Positions 1 through 6,559 of a stretch of 12,966 nt of DNA are shown here, one piece after another. This DNA is from an uncultured Bacteroidales bacterium (GTDB lineage Bacteria; Bacteroidota; Bacteroidia; Bacteroidales; Muribaculaceae). The stretch spans positions 1 to 12,966 of the forward strand of contig URNY01000074.1 of the NCBI GenBank assembly GCA_900549375.1, in the 5' to 3' direction. The notes below the pieces were generated by a model that was given only the letters and a program-made list of their open reading frames with translations, did no database searches and was not told the DNA's origin. A program made the position numbers and the translations under genes. Position 1 is the first letter of the stretch. Each line of letters starts with the position of its first letter.

Positions 1-20
1 ATTAAAACGTTTGCAAAATA

Positions 21-52
21 TTTGGTGGAACGAAAATAAAGTATTAGCTTTG
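21..52 (+). promoter_or_regulatory. Bacteroidetes-type primary-sigma promoter P1
   Basis: TTTG at 21-24 and TAGCTTTG at 45-52 are separated by exactly 20 nt. This fits the Bacteroidetes sigma-ABfr consensus (-33 TTTG, -7 TAnnTTTG). Transcription would be expected to begin at about 57-60, just before a hairpin at 61-82, and to run toward the TonB receptor gene. An intrinsic terminator about 100 nt downstream suggests the product is a short RNA or an attenuated leader. Assignment is by consensus match only. Confidence 0.65.
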
Positions 53-84
53 CGATGTCAGGATATTGTAAAGGCAATATTCTG

Positions 85-123
85 ATGAAGTTTTTTCATA
101 GGATTAGATTTTTTAAGGTTTAG
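85..123 (+). other. possible 12-codon Phe-rich leader peptide
   Basis: ATG at 85 opens a mini-ORF reading MKFFHRIRFFKV and stopping with TAG at 121-123. Four of 12 residues are Phe, as two FF pairs. AAGG at 71-74 lies about 10 nt upstream, in the loop of the 61-82 hairpin, and could serve as ribosome binding site. The stop codon touches the first base of the terminator stem at 124, so a ribosome reaching the stop would cover the 5' arm and block hairpin formation. This resembles leader-peptide attenuators. However, TTT-rich sequence gives Phe codons by chance, and the downstream gene is a receptor, not an aromatic amino-acid gene. No antiterminator pairing was found. Low confidence. Confidence 0.25.
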
Positions 124-158
124 TTATGGTTTGTCGGGAGACACACCATAATTTTTTT
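124..158 (+). terminator. intrinsic terminator upstream of the TonB receptor
   Basis: TTATGGT (124-130) pairs perfectly with ACCATAA (145-151). A single T/C mismatch follows, then TGTC (132-135) pairs with GACA (140-143) around a GGGA loop. Seven T's (152-158) come directly after the stem. Only the + strand has a U-tract, so it acts in the direction of the receptor gene. It ends the transcript from promoter P1 or attenuates it. Confidence 0.75.
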
Positions 159-196
159 GTGCATATCCCCTCTTTCGAAAATCATAAATATATGGG

Positions 197-228
197 ATTG
201 CGGAGAAGAAGATTGAAATGTAATTTTG
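197..228 (+). promoter_or_regulatory. second Bacteroidetes-type promoter P2, for the TonB receptor
   Basis: TAATTTTG at 221-228 matches the -7 consensus TAnnTTTG. ATTG at 197-200 is a three-of-four match to the -33 TTTG, and the spacer is exactly 20 nt. It lies downstream of the terminator at 124-158. Initiation at about 233-236 would leave an untranslated leader of about 55 nt before the receptor start at 291. It gives the receptor a terminator-independent promoter. Confidence 0.5.
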
Positions 229-290
229 CAAACGGAATCCATCCTTATATTATAATGTGTGGAACTCCGACCCGATAGCAGTTACTTATA

Positions 291-2579
291 TTGAATACCA
301 TCCGGAGTAAAATACTGTCGCTATTGGCGATTTCCCTTTTTCCGTCGGCTTTACCGCCGGCTGTCGGCGTTGTGTCCGCATCCGCGGCGCAGCGAACTTC
401 TGAGGAGATGGGGGACACCGCGGCCGTAACGCTCGCGGAGGTGAATGTGGTCGCACTCAAACAGGAGCGGATGCTGCGCGGCAACGCCGTCTCGGCTACC
501 GTTATCGGCCGCGCTGCACTCGAAGAACTCAACGCCGTATCGATAAAGGGAATCTCCGACCTTGTGCCCAACCTCTATATCCCCGATTATGGCTCCCGCA
601 TCACATCCTCCATATATGTTAGAGGTATCGGGGCGCGTATGGATCAGCCCGCTGTCGGACTGAATGTGGACAATGTTCCGTATCTGAATAAAAACTGCTA
701 CGACTTCGATGTGGCCGACATAGCGTCGGTTGAGATGTTGCGCGGCCCGCAGTCGGCGCTTTACGGACGCAACACAATGGGAGGCCTTATAAACATCACC
801 ACTCTTTCGCCTATGCGCTGGCAGGGCTGGCGCTTCATGGCTGAAGGGGGGCGCGGCAACGACTGGCGTTTCTCGGCAGGCCACTATCATAAATTCAGCA
901 ACCGGGTGGCCTCGTCGCTAACCCTTTCTTTCGCTTATCTGGGCGGCTTCTTCCGCAATCAGCATAGCGGCAAACTCCTTGATAAAGAAATTGGCGGAGG
1001 CGCCCGGTGGAAAACGCAATGGCGCGTCAGCGACCGCGTCTATCTGCAGAACGCACTGTCGGCTACGCTGCTCCGGCAGGGAGGCTATCCCTACGAATAT
1101 ATGGCCACCGGCGAGATAAACTATAACGACACATGTTTCTACCGCAGGTTCACGCTTGCCGACGGTCTCTCAGTGAGCTATCGCGGCGAGGGATGGAACC
1201 TGACATCGATAACCTCCCTGCAGCATCTCGACGACAACATGACACTCGATCAGGATTTTCTCCCCCTTCCATATTTCACCCTCACCCAGAAACAGAAAGA
1301 AACATCTATAACGGAAGATATCGTAGCCCGCGGCAAAGCGGCCGGCGGCCATTATAAATGGCTCGGCGGAATCTTCGGCTTTTACAAGCATCTCAACATG
1401 CAGGCTCCGGTCACTTTCAAGGATACCGGAATACGGGAACTTATAGAAAATCACCGCAACGCCGCCAATCCCGGCTACCCGATAGAGTGGGATACCCGTC
1501 AGTTCCCTCTCAACAGCGATTTTTTCATCCCGACATGGGGCATCGCTCTCTATCATGAATCGAAGTATGACCTCGGGCGCTGGCATTTCACGGCCGGTAT
1601 ACGCCTCGATTACGAACATTCGCGACTCAGCTACCGCAGCCATTGCGACACCGGATACACCATCATGCGCATTGCGGAAGGTGATGAAAAGGAGCCCTAC
1701 AGCCATATCGACATCGACATCGACGACACCGGGAAGATTGGCCGCCATTACTTCACGTGGATGCCGAAAGCATCAGTGCTCTACGATCTGCCGGGCACAC
1801 TCGGAAACGTATATGTGTCGGTGACGAAGGGATATAAATCCGGCGGATTCAATACGCAGATGTTCAGCGAAGTGCTCCAGCAGCGGCTCATGAACATCAT
1901 GGGCATAGGGGAGCGCTACGACATCGACCGCATCGTCGGATACCGCCCCGAGTACAGCTGGAACTACGAGGCGGGCTCGCATCTGCAGAGTGCCGACGGC
2001 CGGCTGATGCTCGACCTCTCGCTATTCTATATCGACTGCCGCGACCAGCAGGTCACTATGTTCCCGAGCGGCACCACCACCGGGCGCATCATGGCCAACG
2101 CCGGGCGCACCCGCAGCTTCGGCGGTGAGGCGAGTCTGTCGGCGCGTCCCCTCGGATGGCTGACTCTCAACGGCGCCTACGGCTATACCGACGCCCGCTT
2201 CATAGAATTCAACAACGGTCTGGCGGATTATAAAGGTAAGCATATTCCATACGCGCCGGGTCATACGCTCTTCCTGCAGAGCCTGATGGAAGCGAAGGTG
2301 AACAGGGGGCTACTCAAACGTCTTCTTTTCGACATCAACATGAAAGGGACAGGCAAGATCTACTGGAACGAATCCAACACCCGTTCGCAGAAATTCTATG
2401 CGCTGCTCGGAGCTTCGGCCACGGCCGAAGGGGAGGGGTGGAGCCTGCAGATATGGGGACGCAACCTCACCGGCACCCGCTACCATACGTTCTATTTCAT
2501 GTCGATGAGCAATGAGTTCGTGCAGCGCGGCCGTCCCTGGCAGATAGGGGCGACCCTTCGCTTCGACATCTCCCGCTGA
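291..2579 (+). CDS. TonB-dependent outer-membrane receptor
   Basis: A 762-residue outer-membrane active transporter that would import a ligand using TonB-ExbBD energy. Residues 1-33 form a Sec signal peptide with likely cleavage in SASA-AQ. A TonB-box-like stretch lies near 46-54, and a plug domain covers about 65-172. The plug includes the family signature around VEMLRGPQSALYGRNTMGG (147-165). The remainder is the beta-barrel, with aromatic-rich strands, ending in LRFDISR. There is no N-terminal carboxypeptidase-like extension and no adjacent SusD, so it is not a SusC glycan receptor. The plug resembles iron-siderophore or vitamin receptors, but the ligand cannot be read from sequence. The start is TTG at 291: the upstream in-frame stop is at 276-278, and the first in-frame ATG (408) would delete the signal peptide. 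It shares an apparent transcription unit with the downstream lipoprotein. Confidence 0.93.
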   Translation: MNTIRSKILSLLAISLFPSALPPAVGVVSASAAQRTSEEMGDTAAVTLAEVNVVALKQERMLRGNAVSATVIGRAALEELNAVSIKGISDLVPNLYIPDYGSRITSSIYVRGIGARMDQPAVGLNVDNVPYLNKNCYDFDVADIASVEMLRGPQSALYGRNTMGGLINITTLSPMRWQGWRFMAEGGRGNDWRFSAGHYHKFSNRVASSLTLSFAYLGGFFRNQHSGKLLDKEIGGGARWKTQWRVSDRVYLQNALSATLLRQGGYPYEYMATGEINYNDTCFYRRFTLADGLSVSYRGEGWNLTSITSLQHLDDNMTLDQDFLPLPYFTLTQKQKETSITEDIVARGKAAGGHYKWLGGIFGFYKHLNMQAPVTFKDTGIRELIENHRNAANPGYPIEWDTRQFPLNSDFFIPTWGIALYHESKYDLGRWHFTAGIRLDYEHSRLSYRSHCDTGYTIMRIAEGDEKEPYSHIDIDIDDTGKIGRHYFTWMPKASVLYDLPGTLGNVYVSVTKGYKSGGFNTQMFSEVLQQRLMNIMGIGERYDIDRIVGYRPEYSWNYEAGSHLQSADGRLMLDLSLFYIDCRDQQVTMFPSGTTTGRIMANAGRTRSFGGEASLSARPLGWLTLNGAYGYTDARFIEFNNGLADYKGKHIPYAPGHTLFLQSLMEAKVNRGLLKRLLFDINMKGTGKIYWNESNTRSQKFYALLGASATAEGEGWSLQIWGRNLTGTRYHTFYFMSMSNEFVQRGRPWQIGATLRFDISR

Positions 2580-2675
2580 GTATTATCGACAGTAATATAA
2601 TATGGCCCGCAAACCGCCGTTTAATGATAAGCGAATAATAATGACAATAAGAATAACAAACAGAAAGATTATAAA

Positions 2676-3623
2676 ATGAAAAAGTACATGCTTGCCGCGA
2701 TTGCGGCTCCGGCCATTCTGCTGATGGCCTCGTGCAGCACCGATTCAGGAGAATCGACAGCTAAATTCTCGGTGCCCACCTACAATCTCATCACTTACCC
2801 GCAGACCGGCGCCGCGCCTGTCGTAGAGGCCGGTATCTACGCCTATTCGATGGATCTCAACAACGCCACCACCGTGATCACCGCCGAGCTCACCAACGGC
2901 GATTCCTCCAACAGGAACATCACCCTCAGCGGCAATCCGATGAGCTACAAGGCATATTACTACAATGCCGGAGGCAACACCCACGAGATTCTCTATATGG
3001 AGAAGATGGATGCCGGAACCGCTACCGGCGGCGAACTCTGGCGCGACTTCAAGGGCGAGCTCACCACTCTTGCCTTCGTGCCCCCGACAATCCCAGGCAT
3101 ACCGGCCGTGACCTATCCTATGCTCTCCGCCCTGCGCTATTCCGTCATCTCCTATTATATTGGAGCCGACAAATATGTGCGCACATTCTGGAACGACATC
3201 ACCTTCAACGGCACGACACAGACCGAATATACCGGGCGCGACGGGCAGGTGAAGAACTTCACCACCGACAAGATCAAATATCGCGTGCGCATGGACCTCG
3301 ACAAGAAGACAGCTATGGTGGTCTTCTATGACGCCAAGTTCACCGATGTCGAGCAGGAGCCAACGAAGACCAATATCGTACTTGAGAACCTTCCTGTCAC
3401 GTTCGACAACAACGGTTACACAATTACCGGCACCGACATCGTGCCCAAATGCTTTGAGAACGGCACCGGCGTACCCAACGAAAACTACAAATTCAACAGC
3501 TTCACGCTCACCTGCGGAGGCGACCTGACGCAGGCCGCCTGCAGCTATGAGGTCGCCGGCATCTACAAAGGCTCGTTCACAGGCAGCTACCTCCCGCCTC
3601 AAAGATCTCCAGCAGTCGGATAA
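2676..3623 (+). CDS. surface lipoprotein of unknown function, partner of the TonB receptor
   Basis: A 315-residue predicted lipoprotein. A short signal peptide (1-19) ends in a lipobox, LMASC, with Cys20 as the lipidated residue. Acidic residues follow soon after (Asp23, Glu26), compatible with export to the cell surface in Bacteroidetes. The mature part is rich in Thr, Asn and aromatic residues with alternating hydrophobic patterns, suggesting beta structure. A proline-rich stretch lies at 135-149, and Cys259, Cys280 and Cys289 are near the C-terminus. I do not recognise a named domain. It begins 96 nt after the receptor gene with no terminator between, so the two are probably co-transcribed, and a role in capturing or handing over the receptor's ligand is inferred. 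The last eight residues (PQRSPAVG) look low in structure. The +1 frame would instead end LKDLQQSDK at 3627. Confidence 0.85.
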   Translation: MKKYMLAAIAAPAILLMASCSTDSGESTAKFSVPTYNLITYPQTGAAPVVEAGIYAYSMDLNNATTVITAELTNGDSSNRNITLSGNPMSYKAYYYNAGGNTHEILYMEKMDAGTATGGELWRDFKGELTTLAFVPPTIPGIPAVTYPMLSALRYSVISYYIGADKYVRTFWNDITFNGTTQTEYTGRDGQVKNFTTDKIKYRVRMDLDKKTAMVVFYDAKFTDVEQEPTKTNIVLENLPVTFDNNGYTITGTDIVPKCFENGTGVPNENYKFNSFTLTCGGDLTQAACSYEVAGIYKGSFTGSYLPPQRSPAVG

Positions 3624-3658
3624 ATAATATCCGGAGCCGCAAGGCCGGAGACATATTT

Positions 3659-3698
3659 CAGTCCCGCGAATCGCAGGATTCGCGGGGCTGTTGTTTTA
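3659..3698 (+). terminator. strong intrinsic terminator after the lipoprotein gene
   Basis: CCCGCGAATC (3663-3672) pairs perfectly with GATTCGCGGG (3677-3686) around a GCAG loop. Four further pairs (3659-3662 with 3687-3690, one of them a G-U) extend the stem to 14 bp. TTGTTTTA follows. A smaller hairpin with a GCAA tetraloop (TCCGG 3630-3634 with CCGGA 3645-3649) precedes it. It separates the uptake unit from the nuo-atp operon. Confidence 0.85.
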
Positions 3699-3741
3699 TA
3701 CTGGTTTTTTACACATTTCGGCCATATTTGCGCCAAAACGA

Positions 3742-3773
3742 TTTGGGGCATAAAGAAATTTTGAGTATATTTG
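3742..3773 (+). promoter_or_regulatory. promoter of the nuo(-atp) operon
   Basis: TTTG at 3742-3745, a 20-nt spacer, then TATATTTG at 3766-3773 gives a full match to the Bacteroidetes primary-sigma consensus TTTG-N20-TAnnTTTG. Initiation at about 3779 leaves a leader of about 65 nt before nuoA. It is the only clear promoter seen between the terminator at 3659-3698 and nuoA, and none was found immediately ahead of atpD. It may therefore drive all downstream genes in the window. Confidence 0.7.
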
Positions 3774-3846
3774 CGGATAATTTATGCGCTTTCAAAAATG
3801 GGAGGGCATTCTAATTCATGAATAACTAATTAAACTTTAAGGATAT

Positions 3847-4218
3847 ATGAATCTACTGCTGGAGATAGGCAATGGCGCGTTGTCGATTACGGCCGTCCTG
3901 ACGGGCATAGGGCTTGTATTCGCGGCGTTGCTGATCGCCAAACTGATATCTCCGAGGTCTTTCTCAGTTAAAAAATCGGAACCGTACGAGTGCGGTATCC
4001 CCACGAGGGGAGAATCAATGATTCAGTTTAAGGCGGGATATTACATATTCGCTATCCTGTTCCTTATATTCGATGTGGAGACAGTGTTCCTATATCCCTG
4101 GGCCGTAGTGATGCGCACCATGGGACCGCAGGGCATCCTCTGCATCGGTATTTTTATGTTCGTACTTATAATGGGCCTTGCATATGCCTGGCGGAAAGGA
4201 GCTTTGAAATGGGAGTAG
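3847..4218 (+). CDS. nuoA: NADH-quinone oxidoreductase subunit A
   Basis: A 123-residue inner-membrane subunit of complex I, of normal family length, with three predicted membrane helices (about 13-35, 63-88 and 96-115). Between helices 1 and 2 it has the conserved loop KSEPYECGIP (43-52), including Cys49, the position of the ND3 loop cysteine near the quinone cavity. Helix 2 carries FDVETVFLYPW (75-85) with conserved Asp76 and Glu78. The start is supported by AAGGA at 3839-3843, three bases before ATG. The 3' end overlaps nuoB by 10 nt, implying translational coupling. First gene of the operon, behind a consensus promoter. Confidence 0.97.
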   Translation: MNLLLEIGNGALSITAVLTGIGLVFAALLIAKLISPRSFSVKKSEPYECGIPTRGESMIQFKAGYYIFAILFLIFDVETVFLYPWAVVMRTMGPQGILCIGIFMFVLIMGLAYAWRKGALKWE

Positions 4219-4823
4219 ACAAAATCAAAAGCATGACCCGCGAGGACTTCAAGGACAATGAGTATATCGACAAGCTTGTCGAGGAGCTCAATGCCACGGG
4301 TGCGAATGTAGTTGTCGGCAAGTTCGACGATCTTATCAACTGGGGAATCTCGAATTCCCTCTGGCCGCTCTGCTTCGGCACGAGCTGCTGCGCCATCGAG
4401 TTCATGAGCCTCGGCGCCGCGCGCTACGACATGGCGCGTTTCGGCTTCGAGGTAGCCCGCAACTCGCCGCGCCAGGCCGACTATATAATGGTGCAGGGCA
4501 CCATCGTCCACCGTATGGCTCCGGTAGTGCGCCGTCTCTATGAGCAGCTCGCCGAGCCCAAATATGTGATTGCGTGCGGCGGATGCGCCGTATCGGGCGG
4601 ACCTTTCAAGAAATCATATTGCGTAGTTCCCGGCGTAGACCAGATTCTGCCCGTGGATGTATATATACCCGGCTGCCCCCCGCGTCCCGAAGCATTCTTC
4701 TACGGACTCATGCAGCTTCAGCGCAAGATCAAGGTGCAGAAATTCTTCGGCGGCACAAACCGCAAGGAAAAGATCGAGGAATTCTTCGCCGAGCATCCCG
4801 AAGAGAGGGGAGAAATAGGATAA
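4209..4823 (+). CDS. nuoB: NADH-quinone oxidoreductase subunit B
   Basis: A 204-residue peripheral subunit that carries the terminal iron-sulfur cluster N2, which passes electrons to quinone. The four cluster ligands are visible: the tandem Cys60-Cys61 in CFGTSCCAIEFM, Cys126 in CGGCAVSGGPF and Cys156 in YIPGCPPRPEA. The spacing matches E. coli NuoB. The protein contacts NuoCD and the NuoA/NuoH quinone chamber. Its start overlaps the end of nuoA by 10 nt, and a 39-nt spacer precedes nuoCD. The C-terminus has a short charged tail (about 185-204). All features expected of a functional N2 subunit are present. Confidence 0.97.
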   Translation: MGVDKIKSMTREDFKDNEYIDKLVEELNATGANVVVGKFDDLINWGISNSLWPLCFGTSCCAIEFMSLGAARYDMARFGFEVARNSPRQADYIMVQGTIVHRMAPVVRRLYEQLAEPKYVIACGGCAVSGGPFKKSYCVVPGVDQILPVDVYIPGCPPRPEAFFYGLMQLQRKIKVQKFFGGTNRKEKIEEFFAEHPEERGEIG

Positions 4824-4862
4824 ATCAAGCAGGTAGAATCAAAGAAAGAACAAGGCAAAACC

Positions 4863-6494
4863 ATGAGCGATATAAAGGAAATAATCGGGCGGCTCTGTCC
4901 GGAGGCTCTCTTCGAAGAAGGGGAGTGCCTGATGGTGAGCGTGCCCGAAAAGAAATGGTATCCGCTGGCGAAGCATCTTAAAGAGGACTCCGACCTCGCT
5001 TTCGACGTGCTGTCGGCAGTTGTCGGCGTCGACTGGAAAGAGACAATCGGAGTGATCTATTATCTGACCTCTACATCCCACGACTGGGGAATGCTGGCGG
5101 TGAAGGTGGAAGCCGAAAACCGCGACGAGGCATATATCCACAGTGTGAGCGACCTCTGGAAAGTGGCCAACTTCCAGGAGCGCGAGGTCTATGACATGTT
5201 CGGCATCCGGTTTGTGAACCATCCCGACATGCGCCGCTTCTTCCTGCGCAACGACTGGGTGGGCCATCCCCTTCGCAAGGACTACGACGCCAACCCCGAT
5301 CTGAACCCCATCCGCATGGACGACGAGGTGAACGAAGACGACACCCGCTCCTATGTAGAAGATAAGGACGGCAAGATTGTGGAGAAACCGGGCAAAGTTT
5401 TCGAAGAGGATGAATATGTCGTCAACATCGGCCCGCAGCATCCCTCAACCCACGGCGTGATGCGCTTCCGCGCCTCTCTCGACGGCGAGGTGGTGAAGAA
5501 AGTGGATGTCGTTTCCGGATATATCCACCGCGGCATCGAGAAACTCACCGAGGGCCTCACATATCCCCAGATACTTCATTTCACCGACCGTATGGACTAT
5601 ATGTCGGCCCATCAGAACCGCCATTGCCTCTGCATGTGCATAGAGAAAGCCCTCGGAATCGAGGTGCCTCGCCGCGCACAGGTTATCCGCGTTATGATGG
5701 ACGAGCTGATGCGCATATCCTCGCATCTGCTATCGTTCGGCTGTACGGCGATGGACCTCGGCGCCACCACCGCATTTTTCTATGGTTTCCGCGAGCGCGA
5801 GATGATTCTCGACATCTTCGAGAAAACCTGCGGCGCACGCATGTCGATGAACTATAACGTGATAGGAGGTGTCATCGCCGACCTTCACGAAGATTTCAGG
5901 AAAGACGTGAAGCATCTCATCGAGATAATGCCCTCGCGCCTCAAGGAATATCATAAAGTGTTCACAGGCAACATCATCGCCCAGAACCGACTCAGGAACG
6001 TCGGCCTTCTCAAGAAGGAGGATGCCGTGAACTATGCCATCACCGGCCCGAGCGGCCGCGGTTCCAACTGGAGCTGCGACTGCCGCAAGAAGCATCCCTA
6101 TGCCGTCTATGATGAAGTGGAGTTCGACGAGGTTCTCGAAACCGGTTGCGATTCCTTCGCCCGCTATATGGTGCGTATGCGCGAGATCGAGCAGAGCTGC
6201 CGCATTCTCGCCCAGCTTGTCGACAATATTCCCGAAGGCGACATCCGCGCCCAGGTGCCCAAGATCATCAAGCTTCCCGCCGGCCGCTGGTATCAGCAGG
6301 TTGAGGCGAGCCGCGGCACATTCGGCGTCTATATCGAGTCGACAGGGGAGAAGAATCCCTACCGAGTGCATTTCCAGAGCCCATGCTTCAACCTCGTGGG
6401 CGTGATGGATCTCACATGCTCCGGCTATATGATCGCCGACCTTATCACCATAGGCGCGGCTCTCGATTTCGTGATTCCCGACATCGACCGCTAA
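4863..6494 (+). CDS. nuoC/nuoD: fused NADH-quinone oxidoreductase subunit C/D
   Basis: A 543-residue fusion of the 30-kDa (NuoC) and 49-kDa (NuoD) subunits, which form the quinone-binding part of the peripheral arm. The C domain covers about 1-150, with the signature EREVYDMFGI (106-115) followed by NHPDMRRFF. A charged linker follows (about 151-180). The D domain runs from about 181, with GPQHPSTHG (190-198) and GYIHRGIEK (219-227), the latter part of the quinone site. It ends in the conserved IPDIDR. The reading frame is continuous through the linker. It is somewhat shorter than E. coli NuoCD (about 600 residues). No NADH-oxidising genes (nuoE, F, G) follow, as in other Bacteroidetes, whose complex I probably takes electrons from a donor other than NADH. 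Confidence 0.96.
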   Translation: MSDIKEIIGRLCPEALFEEGECLMVSVPEKKWYPLAKHLKEDSDLAFDVLSAVVGVDWKETIGVIYYLTSTSHDWGMLAVKVEAENRDEAYIHSVSDLWKVANFQEREVYDMFGIRFVNHPDMRRFFLRNDWVGHPLRKDYDANPDLNPIRMDDEVNEDDTRSYVEDKDGKIVEKPGKVFEEDEYVVNIGPQHPSTHGVMRFRASLDGEVVKKVDVVSGYIHRGIEKLTEGLTYPQILHFTDRMDYMSAHQNRHCLCMCIEKALGIEVPRRAQVIRVMMDELMRISSHLLSFGCTAMDLGATTAFFYGFREREMILDIFEKTCGARMSMNYNVIGGVIADLHEDFRKDVKHLIEIMPSRLKEYHKVFTGNIIAQNRLRNVGLLKKEDAVNYAITGPSGRGSNWSCDCRKKHPYAVYDEVEFDEVLETGCDSFARYMVRMREIEQSCRILAQLVDNIPEGDIRAQVPKIIKLPAGRWYQQVEASRGTFGVYIESTGEKNPYRVHFQSPCFNLVGVMDLTCSGYMIADLITIGAALDFVIPDIDR

Positions 6495-6559
6495 AAGTAT
6501 GGCCAACCGCATAAAAATTGAAATACAGTAAACGATAATCCGAAATAGATTGATATAAA

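Larger units (their letters stand above)
58..158 (+). ncRNA. candidate ~100-nt small RNA or attenuated leader
   Basis: The segment between promoter P1 and an intrinsic terminator has a typical small-RNA layout. A 5' hairpin at 61-82 has an 8-bp stem (61-68 with 75-82) and a 6-nt loop. A U-rich, weakly structured stretch covers 83-123, and a terminator hairpin with T-run covers 124-158. A second promoter at 197-228 could serve the receptor gene separately, so this may be an independent RNA gene. Alternatively it is a conditional leader of the receptor mRNA, because it contains a 12-codon ORF ending directly against the terminator. I do not recognise a known riboswitch class or RNA family. The 5' end is inferred from promoter position. 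Confidence 0.45.

Noticed and set aside
82..180. Hammerhead-like core CTGATGA at 82-88 with GAAA at 177-180
   Set aside because: The two elements are far apart, no stem II joins them, and the required flanking stems are missing.
291..2579. SusC-type glycan receptor
   Set aside because: No N-terminal carboxypeptidase-like domain, too short (762 residues), and the next gene is not a SusD-like protein.
2745..3602. 285-codon open frame on the - strand, opposite the lipoprotein gene
   Set aside because: The + strand product has a clean lipobox and fits the operon; the reverse product is a Gly/Val/His-rich string typical of an antisense shadow.
4863..6494. NuoC-NuoD joining as a sequencing or frame artefact
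   Set aside because: The linker is in frame and well formed, and NuoCD fusions are known in Bacteroidetes and in E. coli.
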